NCBI GenBank assembly: GCA_965220245.1
Contig: CBDCPI010000013.1
Span: forward strand, 186,001 to 250,000
DNA from: CBDCPI01 sp965220245
Lineage (GTDB): Bacteria; Chloroflexota; Dehalococcoidia; Lucifugimonadales; UBA3495
Length of the DNA stretch: 64,000 bases
Reading direction: 5' to 3'
In this document: piece by piece, positions 41,639-50,849 of the stretch
Layout of the letters: the number at the start of each line of letters is the position of its first letter
Position numbering within the stretch: position 1 is the stretch's first letter
The notes under the pieces: generated by a model
What the model was told of the DNA's origin: nothing
The model's database searches: none
Seen by the model: only the letters and a program-made list of their open reading frames with translations
Program-made: the position numbers and the translations under genes

Positions 41639-42790
41639 TTAAGGCTTCAATATCACCTTGGTGTACCCGTCGATGCGTTTGTCGAATTTAGTGTAGGCGT
41701 CCGCCGCGTCGTCCAACGGCACCTCATGGGACACTACGAAGCTGGGCTTCGCTTTGCCGGCCACGATCATGTCTCGAAGATAGGCGTTATAACGCTTTAC
41801 ATTGCATTGGCCGGTGCCCAACCTCAAGCCTTTCTCGAAGAGACGCCCAAAATTGATGGAAAGAGCGCCCCGCCGCGCATTCTCGTCGACGCCGCCGGGG
41901 TCTGTGGGCACGTACAGTCCCGGTATACCGAGGGCGCCGGTGGGATTGACTACATCGATCAACTGGTTCAACACGATATTGGGCACTTCGTCCTGCTCTC
42001 CGCCAGCCGCCGAAGAGCCCGCCGCTGCTGCCTGGTACCCAACGGCATCAATTGCTTTGTCCACGCCGTCGCCGTGGCGCAACTCCTTAATTTGCGCGAC
42101 CGGGTCACCTTGGTCGAAGTTGATGGGAGTCCCGCCCAACTCCGAACCCTTGTCTAGGCGTTCCGGCACGTGGTCGATAACGTAGACTTCGGCGGCCCCG
42201 CGAATCACACAACTGTAGGCGGCCATGAGTCCCACCGGTCCGGCGCCAAATACGGCCACACTCTCCCCGGGGCTAACGTCCGCCAACACCGCCCCGTGGT
42301 AGCCGGTGGGAAAGATGTCCGCCAGCAAGGCAAAGTCGGCCTCAAAGTCGCTGCCAGCCGGCAAGGGCAAGCAATTGAAGTCGGCGAAGGGCACCTGTAG
42401 GTATTCTGCTTGGCCGCCAACCCAGGGGCCCATGGCGACGTAGCCGTAAGCGCCGCCAGCGAACCCGGGGTTAACGGTGGTGCAGAACCCGGTGAACCCC
42501 CTCTGGCAGTTCTTACAAAAACCGCAGGCCACATTGAAAGGCATTACTACCCGGTCGCCTGCCTTGAGGGTCCTAACTGCGGAGCCGACTTCCTGGACGA
42601 CACCCATGTTTTCGTGCCCGAACACGATGCCCGGTTGGGCTGCTGTCCTCCCTTCATACATGTGCAGGTCTGAACCGCAGATACAGGATGAGGTGATCCC
42701 CACGATTACATCGTTAGGGTGTTGCAGCGCCGGATCGGGTACGTTTTCTACGGCGACCTCAAATGGCCCCTTATAAACAACGGCTCTCAT
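41639..42790 (-). CDS. Zinc-dependent alcohol dehydrogenase, glutathione-independent formaldehyde dehydrogenase-like
   Basis: A 383-residue MDR enzyme. The catalytic zinc ligands are in SSCICGSDLHMYEG (Cys38) and VFGHENMGVV (His61). The structural-zinc loop is CGFCKNCQRGFTGFC, and the NAD motif is VAVFGAGPVGLMAAYSCV with acidic DHVPERLDKG. The C-terminal VVNPTGALGIPGLYVPTDPG insertion and overall length are those of the Pseudomonas-type formaldehyde dehydrogenase/dismutase subfamily. It would oxidise formaldehyde or another small alcohol/aldehyde with NAD. Flanked by NHL propeller genes on the same strand. Confidence 0.87.
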   Translation of the reverse strand: MRAVVYKGPFEVAVENVPDPALQHPNDVIVGITSSCICGSDLHMYEGRTAAQPGIVFGHENMGVVQEVGSAVRTLKAGDRVVMPFNVACGFCKNCQRGFTGFCTTVNPGFAGGAYGYVAMGPWVGGQAEYLQVPFADFNCLPLPAGSDFEADFALLADIFPTGYHGAVLADVSPGESVAVFGAGPVGLMAAYSCVIRGAAEVYVIDHVPERLDKGSELGGTPINFDQGDPVAQIKELRHGDGVDKAIDAVGYQAAAAGSSAAGGEQDEVPNIVLNQLIDVVNPTGALGIPGLYVPTDPGGVDENARRGALSINFGRLFEKGLRLGTGQCNVKRYNAYLRDMIVAGKAKPSFVVSHEVPLDDAADAYTKFDKRIDGYTKVILKP

Positions 42791-42910
42791 GGGTTCTCCC
42801 TGGGTGATGGGATTGGGGGCTGGCGGCGGCTGGCTACTCTCTGAGCCAACGTTAGCGAGACGGCCTGTCTAGCCGAATGCGGTTCACGGGGTTGAGACCA
42901 GCCTATGGGT

Positions 42911-43942
42911 CTAGCTCCTTTGGTATATCTGGAACCGGTGGCGGTTGGTCTCGGTCACGTAGAGGCGGTCCTCCCGGTCCAAGGAAACTGAGACCGGCCC
43001 CCAAAAATAAGGCTCGGTCTGCGAAGAAACGTGATATGGCGTACTAAACTGGTCCGGAAGACTTGGCACCAAGTTGGCCCGGTCACGCTCCTGTTTCTCT
43101 TCCGGGTTGGAAGCAAAGTAGTCGGCCGCCCACTGGGAAACGGTGGCTTCGCCCCGCAAAGAGACCTGGAACTCGCCGCTGGCCCCCAAGATTTGGACTC
43201 GCTCGTTGCCCCAGTCGGCTACGTAGATGTAGCCATCGGGGTCCACCGCCACACCGGCGGGCCGCTGAAACTGCCCTTCGCCATCGCCGGGCGTACCGTA
43301 GCTGGCGACGAACTCGCCGCTGCCGGTAAATTTTTGGACCCGGTCATTGCGCCAGTCGGCCACGTAGACGTTATTTTGAGAGTCGACGGCCGCGCCCCAA
43401 GGCAGGTTGAACTGGCCGGGACCGCTCCCGAACCCTCCCCAACCAAGCAGGTACTCGCCGCTTGAACTGAACTTTTGGACCCGGTGATTGTGTTGGTCCA
43501 CCACAAATACGGCATCTTCTTGGTCGATGGCGATGCCAGCCGGACCGTTTAGCTGCCCGTCACCGCTTCCCGCAACGCCCCATTTGGTGACGAAACTACC
43601 CGAGGTGTCGAATACCGAGACGCGTTGATTGTGCTCGTCGGTTATGTATAGCCGCTCCTGGGAGTCAAAGGCCAAGGCGACCGGCCACACCATCTGTCCG
43701 TCGCCCGCTCCGTACCCGTAGCCGAACTCTCCCAGATAATCTTCATCCAGATTGCAGATACCAACGCGGATGGCGGAGGCCCGGGCGGGATCGCAGCGGT
43801 TCAGCACGAATATCCGCCCGTCCCGGCTTACCGCCAAGTCGTAGGGGTTGGCAAAACCCCGGCCATTCAAACCGTTGTTTACGATGCCAATGGTCTTGAG
43901 ATAATTGATCCGTATCCTTTGGGTCTCGGCCTGGGTACTCAC
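42911..43942 (-). CDS. NHL-repeat beta-propeller protein
   Basis: A 343-residue protein with at least five clear blades: PYDLAVSRDGRIFVLNRCDP, PVALAFDSQERLYITDEHNQ, PAGIAIDQEDAVFVVDQHNH, PWGAAVDSQNNVYVADWRND and PAGVAVDPDGYIYVADWGNE. It is a canonical NHL propeller (GxGxGQFxxPxGVAVD spacing of about 47 residues). The last part (about 250-320) has an insertion, ADYFASNPEEKQERDRANLV, before a final blade. No signal peptide. Probably a binding or scaffold protein; function unknown. Confidence 0.83.
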   Translation of the reverse strand: MSTQAETQRIRINYLKTIGIVNNGLNGRGFANPYDLAVSRDGRIFVLNRCDPARASAIRVGICNLDEDYLGEFGYGYGAGDGQMVWPVALAFDSQERLYITDEHNQRVSVFDTSGSFVTKWGVAGSGDGQLNGPAGIAIDQEDAVFVVDQHNHRVQKFSSSGEYLLGWGGFGSGPGQFNLPWGAAVDSQNNVYVADWRNDRVQKFTGSGEFVASYGTPGDGEGQFQRPAGVAVDPDGYIYVADWGNERVQILGASGEFQVSLRGEATVSQWAADYFASNPEEKQERDRANLVPSLPDQFSTPYHVSSQTEPYFWGPVSVSLDREDRLYVTETNRHRFQIYQRS

Positions 43943-44011
43943 CCTCGGCGCCTCCGTTTTAAGCGTGGATGTGCAAAACCAAAGCGGCGCGTGGCTAAAG
44001 GCCGACCCAGG

Positions 44012-45439
44012 TTATGCCAGTTGGAACTCCCTGGTGGAAGCGACCAAGCGCAGCATATTGCCCACCCTTTGCTCGGCCTCGTCACCCGCCTGATGGCCCG
44101 CTAGGTCCAAGTCGCCCTGACGCCGGGCGAACCCAAGGAGGGTGTTTCGGGTCGAGTCCGACACCTGGATGGGTCCAACCAAGTCCAAACAGCGTTCTAC
44201 CAGTTCTTCCGGCGACAATGGGCCACTATCGCCACTGGCCAGCCGGTCGATAATGGCTTGGATGCCCGGCCGCTCGACATTGCTCAACTCTTGGGACACG
44301 AAGTTAACCCGTTCCACCAGAGTACCGCTGTCGATCCACTCGCTGCCCTCATGCCAACCCTCCACGGTCGGCGGCTGCAGGAGCCCTTGTCCCATGAAGA
44401 GCGATTGGTTTGTGACTTTCTCGATGCCCAAGGTCGGCGTCTGGTAGCTCCCGGCCAAGCGCATGGCTCCCACCATTAGCTCAACGGGGCCCTTCACCCG
44501 GGCAAACCGGGCCTTCTCTGATTTGAAATAGTCAGAGTTGAACAAGGTACGAAGCACCGACCTAATTTCGTAACCAGAATCGAAGTAGGTCTGCATCATC
44601 TCTTTGACGACGGCCTCGCCATCCTCATCAACTTCGTCGGCCGCGAAGAATTGGAACAGCCTGGTGGAAATGAACCGGGCAGTCGCATCCTGGCGGACGA
44701 TTATGTCGATGATGTCCCCACCGTCGAAATTCCCGGCCTCCCCCAAGAAGGTCTTTTCGCCGTGGTCGTGGTCGCGGTCGCGGTACTCAAAGTGCCAGGC
44801 GATGCGGCTGTAGGGCCAGATGGAGTCCTTAAAGGCCCGGATAGCCATATACTCGGCGTTGGCCAAGGTCCAGCCGGTAAAGGCCCGGGACCCTTCCTTG
44901 ATGTCCTCCTCGGTGTAGTTGCCAATGCCCATGGAGAAAAGCTCCAGCAACTCCCGCCCGTAGTTTTCGTTGATCGCGTCCTTGTGGTTGTCGTTGTTGT
45001 CCAGCCATAGCAGCATAGCCGGGTCTTTGGACAACTCCACCAGCAAGTTCCGGTAATTCCCCAAGCCGTATTTCCGGAACATATCTATCTGGTTAAGTTG
45101 GGCCCTGGCCTGGTTCAACTTGGTGTACCCCGTGGCGAAGAGACCGTGCCAAAAGAGGGCGATCTTCTCCTCCATCGGGCACCGGGTGCTGATCATCCGG
45201 TACATCCAATAGGCGCCTGAGCTGGTAAGGTCTCTCATTTCGGACTGCTCAGCGTGGTAGCGCCGGATGAGGTCGTCAGGAAGGTTCTGCGGGTCTTGGG
45301 GATGCAAGAGTTCTTCAACGACACCCTCGTATCCTACGGCCAAGTAGGTTTCCAGCTCGTTACGGGTAGCGCCGAACCCCGCCCTCCGGAGCAGGTGGGC
45401 CATCAGCGCGGTACTATCTTCACTCATCGCGTTGCTCAT
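44012..45439 (-). CDS. DUF1800 family protein
   Basis: A 475-residue protein with the DUF1800 opening LMAHLLRRAGFGATRNELET, then LIRRYHAEQ, MEEKIALFWHGLFATGYTKL, NYRNLLVELSKDPAMLLWLD, ENYGRELLELFSMGIGNYTE and SRAFTGWTLANAEYMA. DUF1800 proteins are normally encoded next to DUF1501 proteins, as here, and are often exported; no signal peptide is visible in this one. The function is unknown in the family. It follows the DUF1501 gene by 57 bp on the same strand. Confidence 0.9.
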   Translation of the reverse strand: MSNAMSEDSTALMAHLLRRAGFGATRNELETYLAVGYEGVVEELLHPQDPQNLPDDLIRRYHAEQSEMRDLTSSGAYWMYRMISTRCPMEEKIALFWHGLFATGYTKLNQARAQLNQIDMFRKYGLGNYRNLLVELSKDPAMLLWLDNNDNHKDAINENYGRELLELFSMGIGNYTEEDIKEGSRAFTGWTLANAEYMAIRAFKDSIWPYSRIAWHFEYRDRDHDHGEKTFLGEAGNFDGGDIIDIIVRQDATARFISTRLFQFFAADEVDEDGEAVVKEMMQTYFDSGYEIRSVLRTLFNSDYFKSEKARFARVKGPVELMVGAMRLAGSYQTPTLGIEKVTNQSLFMGQGLLQPPTVEGWHEGSEWIDSGTLVERVNFVSQELSNVERPGIQAIIDRLASGDSGPLSPEELVERCLDLVGPIQVSDSTRNTLLGFARRQGDLDLAGHQAGDEAEQRVGNMLRLVASTREFQLA

Positions 45440-45496
45440 TTTCCCCCCAGCAAATTCGCCTATCGGGCGGATGCTTCGCTGTTATTCGATTTGCCG

Positions 45497-46630
45497 CTAA
45501 CTCTTGACTAACGCAAAGGGCTCGAACTGGCCGTTCACGATAGATGGGGCGTCGAGTCCCAAGACTTGGTCCAGAATCGAGGTGTAGGTAGACCGGAAGT
45601 CGTTGTTGGCTTTCAGGTCTCCCTGCAATTGGTCTCGCTCTTCCAGAGAGGGGTACTCACCGAACATACCCCCGTTAACCGCGCCGCCGATCAGGAGCGA
45701 ACCGCCACCCGAGCCGTGATCGCTGCCCGAGCCGTTGTCTTTGATGCGGCGCCCAAACTCCGTGAAGACCAATATGGCAACGTCGTCTTCCCGGCCATGC
45801 TCCTTGAGGTCGTCCATGAAATCCCCGACGGCCTCGGACACTTGCTGCCACAACCCGTTGTGGGTTGGCACTTCGCCGGAGTGGGTGTCGTAGCTGCCGT
45901 GGCTAGTATAGTAAATCCGGGTGCCCAAGTCCGCGAACAACACTTGGGCCATACTTTTCATACTCTGGGCCAAGGGGTGGGGAGCGTACTCCACGGTCGA
46001 AGAGTACATTTCCGGCGCGGTCCGTAAGATGTCGGCCCCCTGGAGAGCATCGTTCCCGGTCTGACCCAAGTAGTCCATCACGACATCTCGGCCCTTGTCG
46101 CCGCCGTACATCATGGAGAATGCCTCCACAGTGTACTGCCGCAACAGCTCGTCCTGGATGTCGGGAAACAGCCCGTAGGTGTCCAGGTCGCCTACCGAAG
46201 CCACCGGGACACCGCGGCAACCCAGCGCCCGGGGCAGCCCTCTACCGAAGTTGATGCCGGTCAAAACGTTCTCGCTTTGAGGGTCCAAGTCCCGGATTGC
46301 CCGGCCCAGCCAGCCCTCGGCGCCTATCGCGTCGGGCTCAGCGGTGTGCCAAATGTCCATCGACCGGAAGTGAGACCGGTTGGGGTTAAAGTAGCCGATG
46401 CCGTTTACAACCGCTACCTTCCCTTCGTCCCAAAGCCGCTTGATGGCGGTCATACTGGGGTTGAAACCCACTTGGCCGTTAATCGGAAGCACCTGGTCCG
46501 GCGGGATGCTAACCACCGGCCGGGAATCGTAGTACAGGCCGTTGTTGTAAGGAACGATGGTATTCAGATAGTCGTTGCCACCGCTAAGCTGGATGACCAC
46601 CAGGGATTTGTCTCGCTTGGTAGTTGTCAT
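45497..46630 (-). CDS. DUF1501 family protein
   Basis: A 377-residue protein of the alkaline-phosphatase-like DUF1501 family: LVVIQLSGGNDYLNTIVPYN, FNPNRSHFRSMDIWHTAEPD, YYTSHGSYDTHSGEVPTHNG, AILVFTEFGRRIKDNGSGSD and HGSGGGSLLIGG. The spacing of His and Asp ligands recalls the sulfatase/phosphatase fold. Most members have a Tat signal; here the protein begins almost at the conserved core, so it lacks an obvious export signal. First gene of the pair with DUF1800. Confidence 0.9.
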   Translation of the reverse strand: MTTTKRDKSLVVIQLSGGNDYLNTIVPYNNGLYYDSRPVVSIPPDQVLPINGQVGFNPSMTAIKRLWDEGKVAVVNGIGYFNPNRSHFRSMDIWHTAEPDAIGAEGWLGRAIRDLDPQSENVLTGINFGRGLPRALGCRGVPVASVGDLDTYGLFPDIQDELLRQYTVEAFSMMYGGDKGRDVVMDYLGQTGNDALQGADILRTAPEMYSSTVEYAPHPLAQSMKSMAQVLFADLGTRIYYTSHGSYDTHSGEVPTHNGLWQQVSEAVGDFMDDLKEHGREDDVAILVFTEFGRRIKDNGSGSDHGSGGGSLLIGGAVNGGMFGEYPSLEERDQLQGDLKANNDFRSTYTSILDQVLGLDAPSIVNGQFEPFALVKS

Positions 46631-46726
46631 AGGTTGTTACCTCGCCCACAAGTGGGCTCTATTGCTAGTTTAGTGACGAGTGTAATATTCGCCATATTTG
46701 CTGTCAACGAGTGTCGGCCACCCCAC

Positions 46727-46884
46727 CAGGGCCTTTTCATTGTCATTCTGAAGGAGCCCTTCGACTTTGCTCAGGATAAACTCAGCGACTGAAGAATCTA
46801 AAGTCCTTGTCCAGAATCAACCTTGGCTTGCCGGAGGAATTTTAGACCCCTCACTCCGTTCGGGGTGACAATTAAAAGACCCTG
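46727..46884. repeat. MITE-2 copy
   Basis: The left end CAGGGCCTTTTCATTGTCA (46727-46745) pairs with TGACAATTAAAAGACCCTG (46866-46884). The interior has AAGGAGCCCTTCGACTTTGC and the matching GAAGAATCTAAA / TTTTAGACCCCTCAC blocks seen in the other copies. CACCCCA flanks it at 46719-46725 and 46887-46893, a short direct repeat. Confidence 0.75.
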
Positions 46885-46950
46885 GTCACCCCAGAGGGCA
46901 ATCGTAAAGTTGATGCCAACGGTCAAGTTACACTACTTTGCAAATCATCC

Positions 46951-46970
46951 GGCCCCCGTCATCGGGGGCC
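46951..46970. terminator. GC hairpin at the 3' end of the TRAP permease gene
   Basis: GGCCCCCG at 46951-46958 pairs perfectly with CGGGGGCC at 46963-46970 around a four-base loop. The permease stop codon falls inside it. There is no T-run after it on the minus strand, so it may limit 3' degradation or attenuate rather than terminate. Confidence 0.35.
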
Positions 46971-48461
46971 CTTCACTTGGTCCGGCAGCCAGGTAGCAAT
47001 CGATGGAAAGGCGATTATGATTCCGATTACTACCATCATACAAAGCATGAAAGGCAGCACGCCGATGTAAACGTCGTTGATGGTGCCGGGCTGCTCCCGG
47101 ACCCCTTCGGCGGCGGCCAACTCCGCGCTCACCTCCCTTCTGGTGCCGTGTAGCACGTATAAAGCCAGCCCCTGGGGAGGCGATATTTGGGCGGCTTCCA
47201 GCAGAATTATCATTATGATGCCGAACCACAGCAGGTCTACCTCGGTGGCCCTTAGGACCGGAAACAGGATCGGCAGGGTGGTGAGCATCATGGAGTAACT
47301 TTCCATGAAGGTGCCGAGCAACAGGTAGAACACCACCAGGATGAGAACAAATTGCACCGGGCTGAGTTCGAACGACGCGACCCACTCCGCCATTTCCACG
47401 GAGATTCGGAGAATACCGAAAGCGAACTGTAGCGTGAAGGCGGCCATCAGGATCAGCATTATCATCCCGGTGGTCCGGATTGATGATAAGAATGCGTCCC
47501 GCAGCATCCGCCCGTTAACCGCCGCAATTATTTTGACGGCGCGAAAGTCGGTTGGATAGAGTTGTATTGCCTCTTCGGCTTGGCTCCGCAACTCGCCTGG
47601 CAAAAGAGGGAAGAGCCCAATCCTCTTCAGAAGCTTCAGGATCACGGCCATCAAGGTACGCCAGGAGTTACCGACAAAGGCCAAGGCGAACGCGCCGGAG
47701 ACTCCGGCGGCGGCAGCCTCGGTGGGGGTAGCCAGGCCCATGTAGATACTCCCCAAAACGGTGAGTATCAGGGCGAAAATAGGTATCAAGGAAACGGTGC
47801 CTACAATCCGGTCCCGCCAACCCTCCCAGTCTAATAGTCCTGGACCCTCCTCTCGCGGGACCAGCCGAGGCCAGACCACGGCGGCTATCCCTATCATCAG
47901 CATGAACACCCCGGCCAGCAAAGCCCCCGGCAGGAACCCGGCCAGGAACAACCGGCCTATGGATACCCCTACCGTTAACCCGTACAGCACCAAGAGAATA
48001 CTGGGAGGGATAAGTATGCCCAGGGTCCCGCCAGCGGCCAAGGAGCCAACAACCAGCCGCTCGTTATAACCGCGGGCCCGGAAAGAAGGCAACGCGACTC
48101 TGCTGATGGTGGCGGCGGTGGCGACACTGGAACCGGCGCAAGCAGCAAAAATCGCGCAGGACGCAATATTGGTATGCAACAATCCACCGGGGATGGGAGC
48201 GACCCAACGGGAAAGGGCCGAGTACATGCGTTCGGCAAACCCGCTCCGCAGCACCAACTCGCCCATAAGGATAAACAACGGGATCGCGACGAGGAGCCAA
48301 TTGGTGTAGTTGGTCCACGCCCGGTTGGCCATGATGTTCAACAGGGGCGCGTCGGAGAAGACCGTCATTATGATAAATGACAATATCCCTAATGCGCCGG
48401 CCACGTAGAGGCCAGCCATGAAGAAAACGCCCATTAAGGTGAAGGCTACTGCAATTGCCAT
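46959..48461 (-). CDS. TRAP transporter large permease (DctM)
   Basis: A 500-residue, highly hydrophobic protein with about 12 membrane helices. DctM signatures include PLFILMGELVLRSGFAERMY, ASCAIFAACAGSSVATAATI, AAGGTLGILIPPSILLVLYG, GLATPTEAAAAGVSGAFALA and LLLGTFMESYSMMLTTLPIL. TRAP systems import organic acids with a DctP binding protein and DctQ small permease; neither is encoded next to it. A hydrophilic segment near residues 265-325 (ELRSQAEEAIQLYPTDFRAV) is longer than in standard DctM. Located downstream of the efflux operon on the same strand. Confidence 0.88.
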   Translation of the reverse strand: MAIAVAFTLMGVFFMAGLYVAGALGILSFIIMTVFSDAPLLNIMANRAWTNYTNWLLVAIPLFILMGELVLRSGFAERMYSALSRWVAPIPGGLLHTNIASCAIFAACAGSSVATAATISRVALPSFRARGYNERLVVGSLAAGGTLGILIPPSILLVLYGLTVGVSIGRLFLAGFLPGALLAGVFMLMIGIAAVVWPRLVPREEGPGLLDWEGWRDRIVGTVSLIPIFALILTVLGSIYMGLATPTEAAAAGVSGAFALAFVGNSWRTLMAVILKLLKRIGLFPLLPGELRSQAEEAIQLYPTDFRAVKIIAAVNGRMLRDAFLSSIRTTGMIMLILMAAFTLQFAFGILRISVEMAEWVASFELSPVQFVLILVVFYLLLGTFMESYSMMLTTLPILFPVLRATEVDLLWFGIIMIILLEAAQISPPQGLALYVLHGTRREVSAELAAAEGVREQPGTINDVYIGVLPFMLCMMVVIGIIIAFPSIATWLPDQVKGPR

Positions 48462-48549
48462 TGATGACTTGGGCCTCCGACTTGTCAGTTGCCAGTGGTT
48501 AGTGGGGTAGCGGGTGAAAACCGGGCACTAGCCACTAACCACTCTTTCT

Positions 48550-50754
48550 TTAGCCAGCCGAGGCCGCACCACCGCGAGCCGTGTCTATGGTGATGGCGTC
48601 GCCTTCGCTAAGGAGGTTGTGACCGGAAACGACCACTTGATCACCCGCCTTGATGTCGCCGTGAATCTCCACGCTGACTCCGTCGTTCAGCCCGACGCCA
48701 ATCATCCGCAGGTGGGCTTTGTTATCTTGGACCACGAAGACCGCCGGTTGACCCGCATGGCGAAGGACCGCCTCGCGGGGCACTAGCAAGGTGTTTTGGT
48801 GGCTGGTGGAGATGGTTACTTGGCCCGACATACCTGCTTTCAGGTCTGGATTGACTTCCGTGGGCTTCAGCTTGACTAGGAAGGTGAAGGTCTTCTCATC
48901 GCCCCTTGGCGCGATAGGCCCGACGAGTAAGTCCAATGCCTGCCCCGGCAGAGCCGGGCTGGTGAACTTGACCGTCTGTCCAGTCTGTAGCGAGTTTATG
49001 CCGGTCTCTTCCACCCGCAACGACACAATCACGTCGTCGGTCGCCAGGGTCACAATAGGCGTCTTTGGCCGTTCCGACACCATGGCCCCGGCACCGAGTA
49101 TGGCCCGGGTAATCGAGCCGTCGAACGGCGCCCGGACATTCCGGTCCTCAAGCTGCTGATTGACCAAGTCGACTTGACCTTGAGCCCGGTCTACCGCGGC
49201 TTGGGCGATTGCCAAGTCGAACTGCGAGAACGGGGGCATCGTCTTGGCCAAGGCCAGCTCGGCAGACGCCACCCTAGCCTCGGCCACCGCAATATCGGAC
49301 GGCCTGGGGTCCTCCAAGATGTCCAACTTGGCCTTGGCTGCCGCCAGCATCGCTTGGGCATTGTCTACGTTGTGCTGTTTAAGATCGATGACGAACTGCT
49401 GAGGGTCCTGCAACTCGTTGAGAGCCTCTTTGGCCGACTCCAGCGCCGCTTCGGCCGCCGCTTCTGCCGCCCGCTTCGAATCGATGGTGCGTTGGTCCGC
49501 GTTTTCTATTTCCTCAAACTTGGCTTCGGCTGACTCCAATGCGGCTTGGGCCGTAGCAACCGCGTTATGAGACGTAGCCACATCGGACGAGCTGGGGTTG
49601 AGCAACTCGTCCAGCCTTTCTTTGGCGGTAACCAGAGTACTCTCGGCCTTGGCTTCGGCCAGCATGGCCGCGCTCAGGTTCTCAGGCAGCGGGCCGGCAC
49701 CGGTTATTTGGGACAAGAATTTGGCCGCCGCTTCCTGGTTGGCGGCCCGGTTCTCTTGTATGGCCGCAACCTGCGCCGGAGAGTGCGTCCTGCTCAGGTC
49801 CGGGTTGACCAGACTAGCCCGGTAAGCGTCTTCGCGTTTGCGGGCATCCAGCCACTCTTCCGCCACACCTACCGGCAAGTCTCCCTTGGTTATCAGGGCC
49901 GATATCGTCTGGTTAACCTTAGTCTGAGCCGAGGTCAGTCCACTTTCGGCGTTGGCTAAAGCTTCCCGGGCCGCCGCCACCCTCGCCGCAGAGGGGTTGA
50001 GGAGATCATCTAGCCTGGCCTCCGCACTTTCTAGCGTACTTCGAGCCCGTACCACACCGCTTTCCGCGGCCTGAAGCCCGGCGACGGTGGGACTCAAAAC
50101 GAAATCGAGAGCGCTGCGGATGGACTCCAAATTGCTCTCCGCCGCCGCCACCGCACTCTCCTTGGCCAGAATGGCCGAGGCGGAAGGACTCAATAGCTGG
50201 GCCAGTGCAGTATTCGCGCTATCCAGGCCGCTTTGCCTTTGGGCCACCGCGCTTCTTGCCGCCTGAAGGTCGGCGGGCGAGGGGTCCAAGAGTTGGGCCA
50301 ACGCAGCCTGGGCGGCATCCAACTTAGCCTGCGCCTCTACCTGCTTGAGCTCCATACCGGCTTGCACCGAAGCCAGTTTCGTCTCGGCATTGCGCAGGGA
50401 GGCCCGCGCCTGGTCGAGTTGGGCGTCGAGGAGGCCATGACCCAACTCGACAATTACGTCACCAGTCTTCACCGGTGTGCCAACGTCTACCAACAGCTTT
50501 TCAATCCGCCCAGTCGCCAGAGGGGCCACGTCAACGTAGTCTCTGGGCTCTACCACGGCAGCATAGGCGGTGTTCACGCTGATATTGCCGGTAGTCACCG
50601 GCGAGACGCCGACGGACACGACTCCGGGCAAGGCAGACACCGACGATCCCTCGGGAGGCTCGTCAGAGCCGCACGCAGCTAACGTCATTATCGCTACAGC
50701 GATCGCCAAGACGGATACAATACGCCACCTAAGGTTTAAGGACCTCATGTTCAC
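48550..50754 (-). CDS. Giant HlyD/RND-type adaptor lipoprotein with 32-residue coiled-coil repeats
   Basis: 734 residues. It begins with a lipoprotein signal ending LAAC (Cys28). A biotinyl-lipoyl half (VAPLATGRIEKLLVDVGTPV) leads into a very long hairpin region, about 110-510. There, 32-residue units start with a helix-breaking L-x-x-P-S (LLDPS 155, LLSPS 187, VLSPT 219, LLNPS 251, LLNPS 384, then 416, 448, 480). It then closes with VRAPFDGSITRAILGAGAMV, the beta-barrel (VILSLRVEETGI-like VIVSLRVEETGINSLQTGQT) and membrane-proximal domain (LLVPREAVLRHAGQPAVFVV). It would link an inner-membrane pump to an outer partner or the cell envelope. It ends the marR operon, 96 bp after the MFS pump. 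Confidence 0.85.
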   Translation of the reverse strand: MNMRSLNLRWRIVSVLAIAVAIMTLAACGSDEPPEGSSVSALPGVVSVGVSPVTTGNISVNTAYAAVVEPRDYVDVAPLATGRIEKLLVDVGTPVKTGDVIVELGHGLLDAQLDQARASLRNAETKLASVQAGMELKQVEAQAKLDAAQAALAQLLDPSPADLQAARSAVAQRQSGLDSANTALAQLLSPSASAILAKESAVAAAESNLESIRSALDFVLSPTVAGLQAAESGVVRARSTLESAEARLDDLLNPSAARVAAAREALANAESGLTSAQTKVNQTISALITKGDLPVGVAEEWLDARKREDAYRASLVNPDLSRTHSPAQVAAIQENRAANQEAAAKFLSQITGAGPLPENLSAAMLAEAKAESTLVTAKERLDELLNPSSSDVATSHNAVATAQAALESAEAKFEEIENADQRTIDSKRAAEAAAEAALESAKEALNELQDPQQFVIDLKQHNVDNAQAMLAAAKAKLDILEDPRPSDIAVAEARVASAELALAKTMPPFSQFDLAIAQAAVDRAQGQVDLVNQQLEDRNVRAPFDGSITRAILGAGAMVSERPKTPIVTLATDDVIVSLRVEETGINSLQTGQTVKFTSPALPGQALDLLVGPIAPRGDEKTFTFLVKLKPTEVNPDLKAGMSGQVTISTSHQNTLLVPREAVLRHAGQPAVFVVQDNKAHLRMIGVGLNDGVSVEIHGDIKAGDQVVVSGHNLLSEGDAITIDTARGGAASAG

Positions 50755-50849
50755 TCCCTTTGCCCGCGCGAATTACACCCTAGAAGGTGGTCGAACCGCG
50801 CGCGCTATCAGAATCAAATACTGTCCCTTGGTGCGGAAGATACTCCCGA

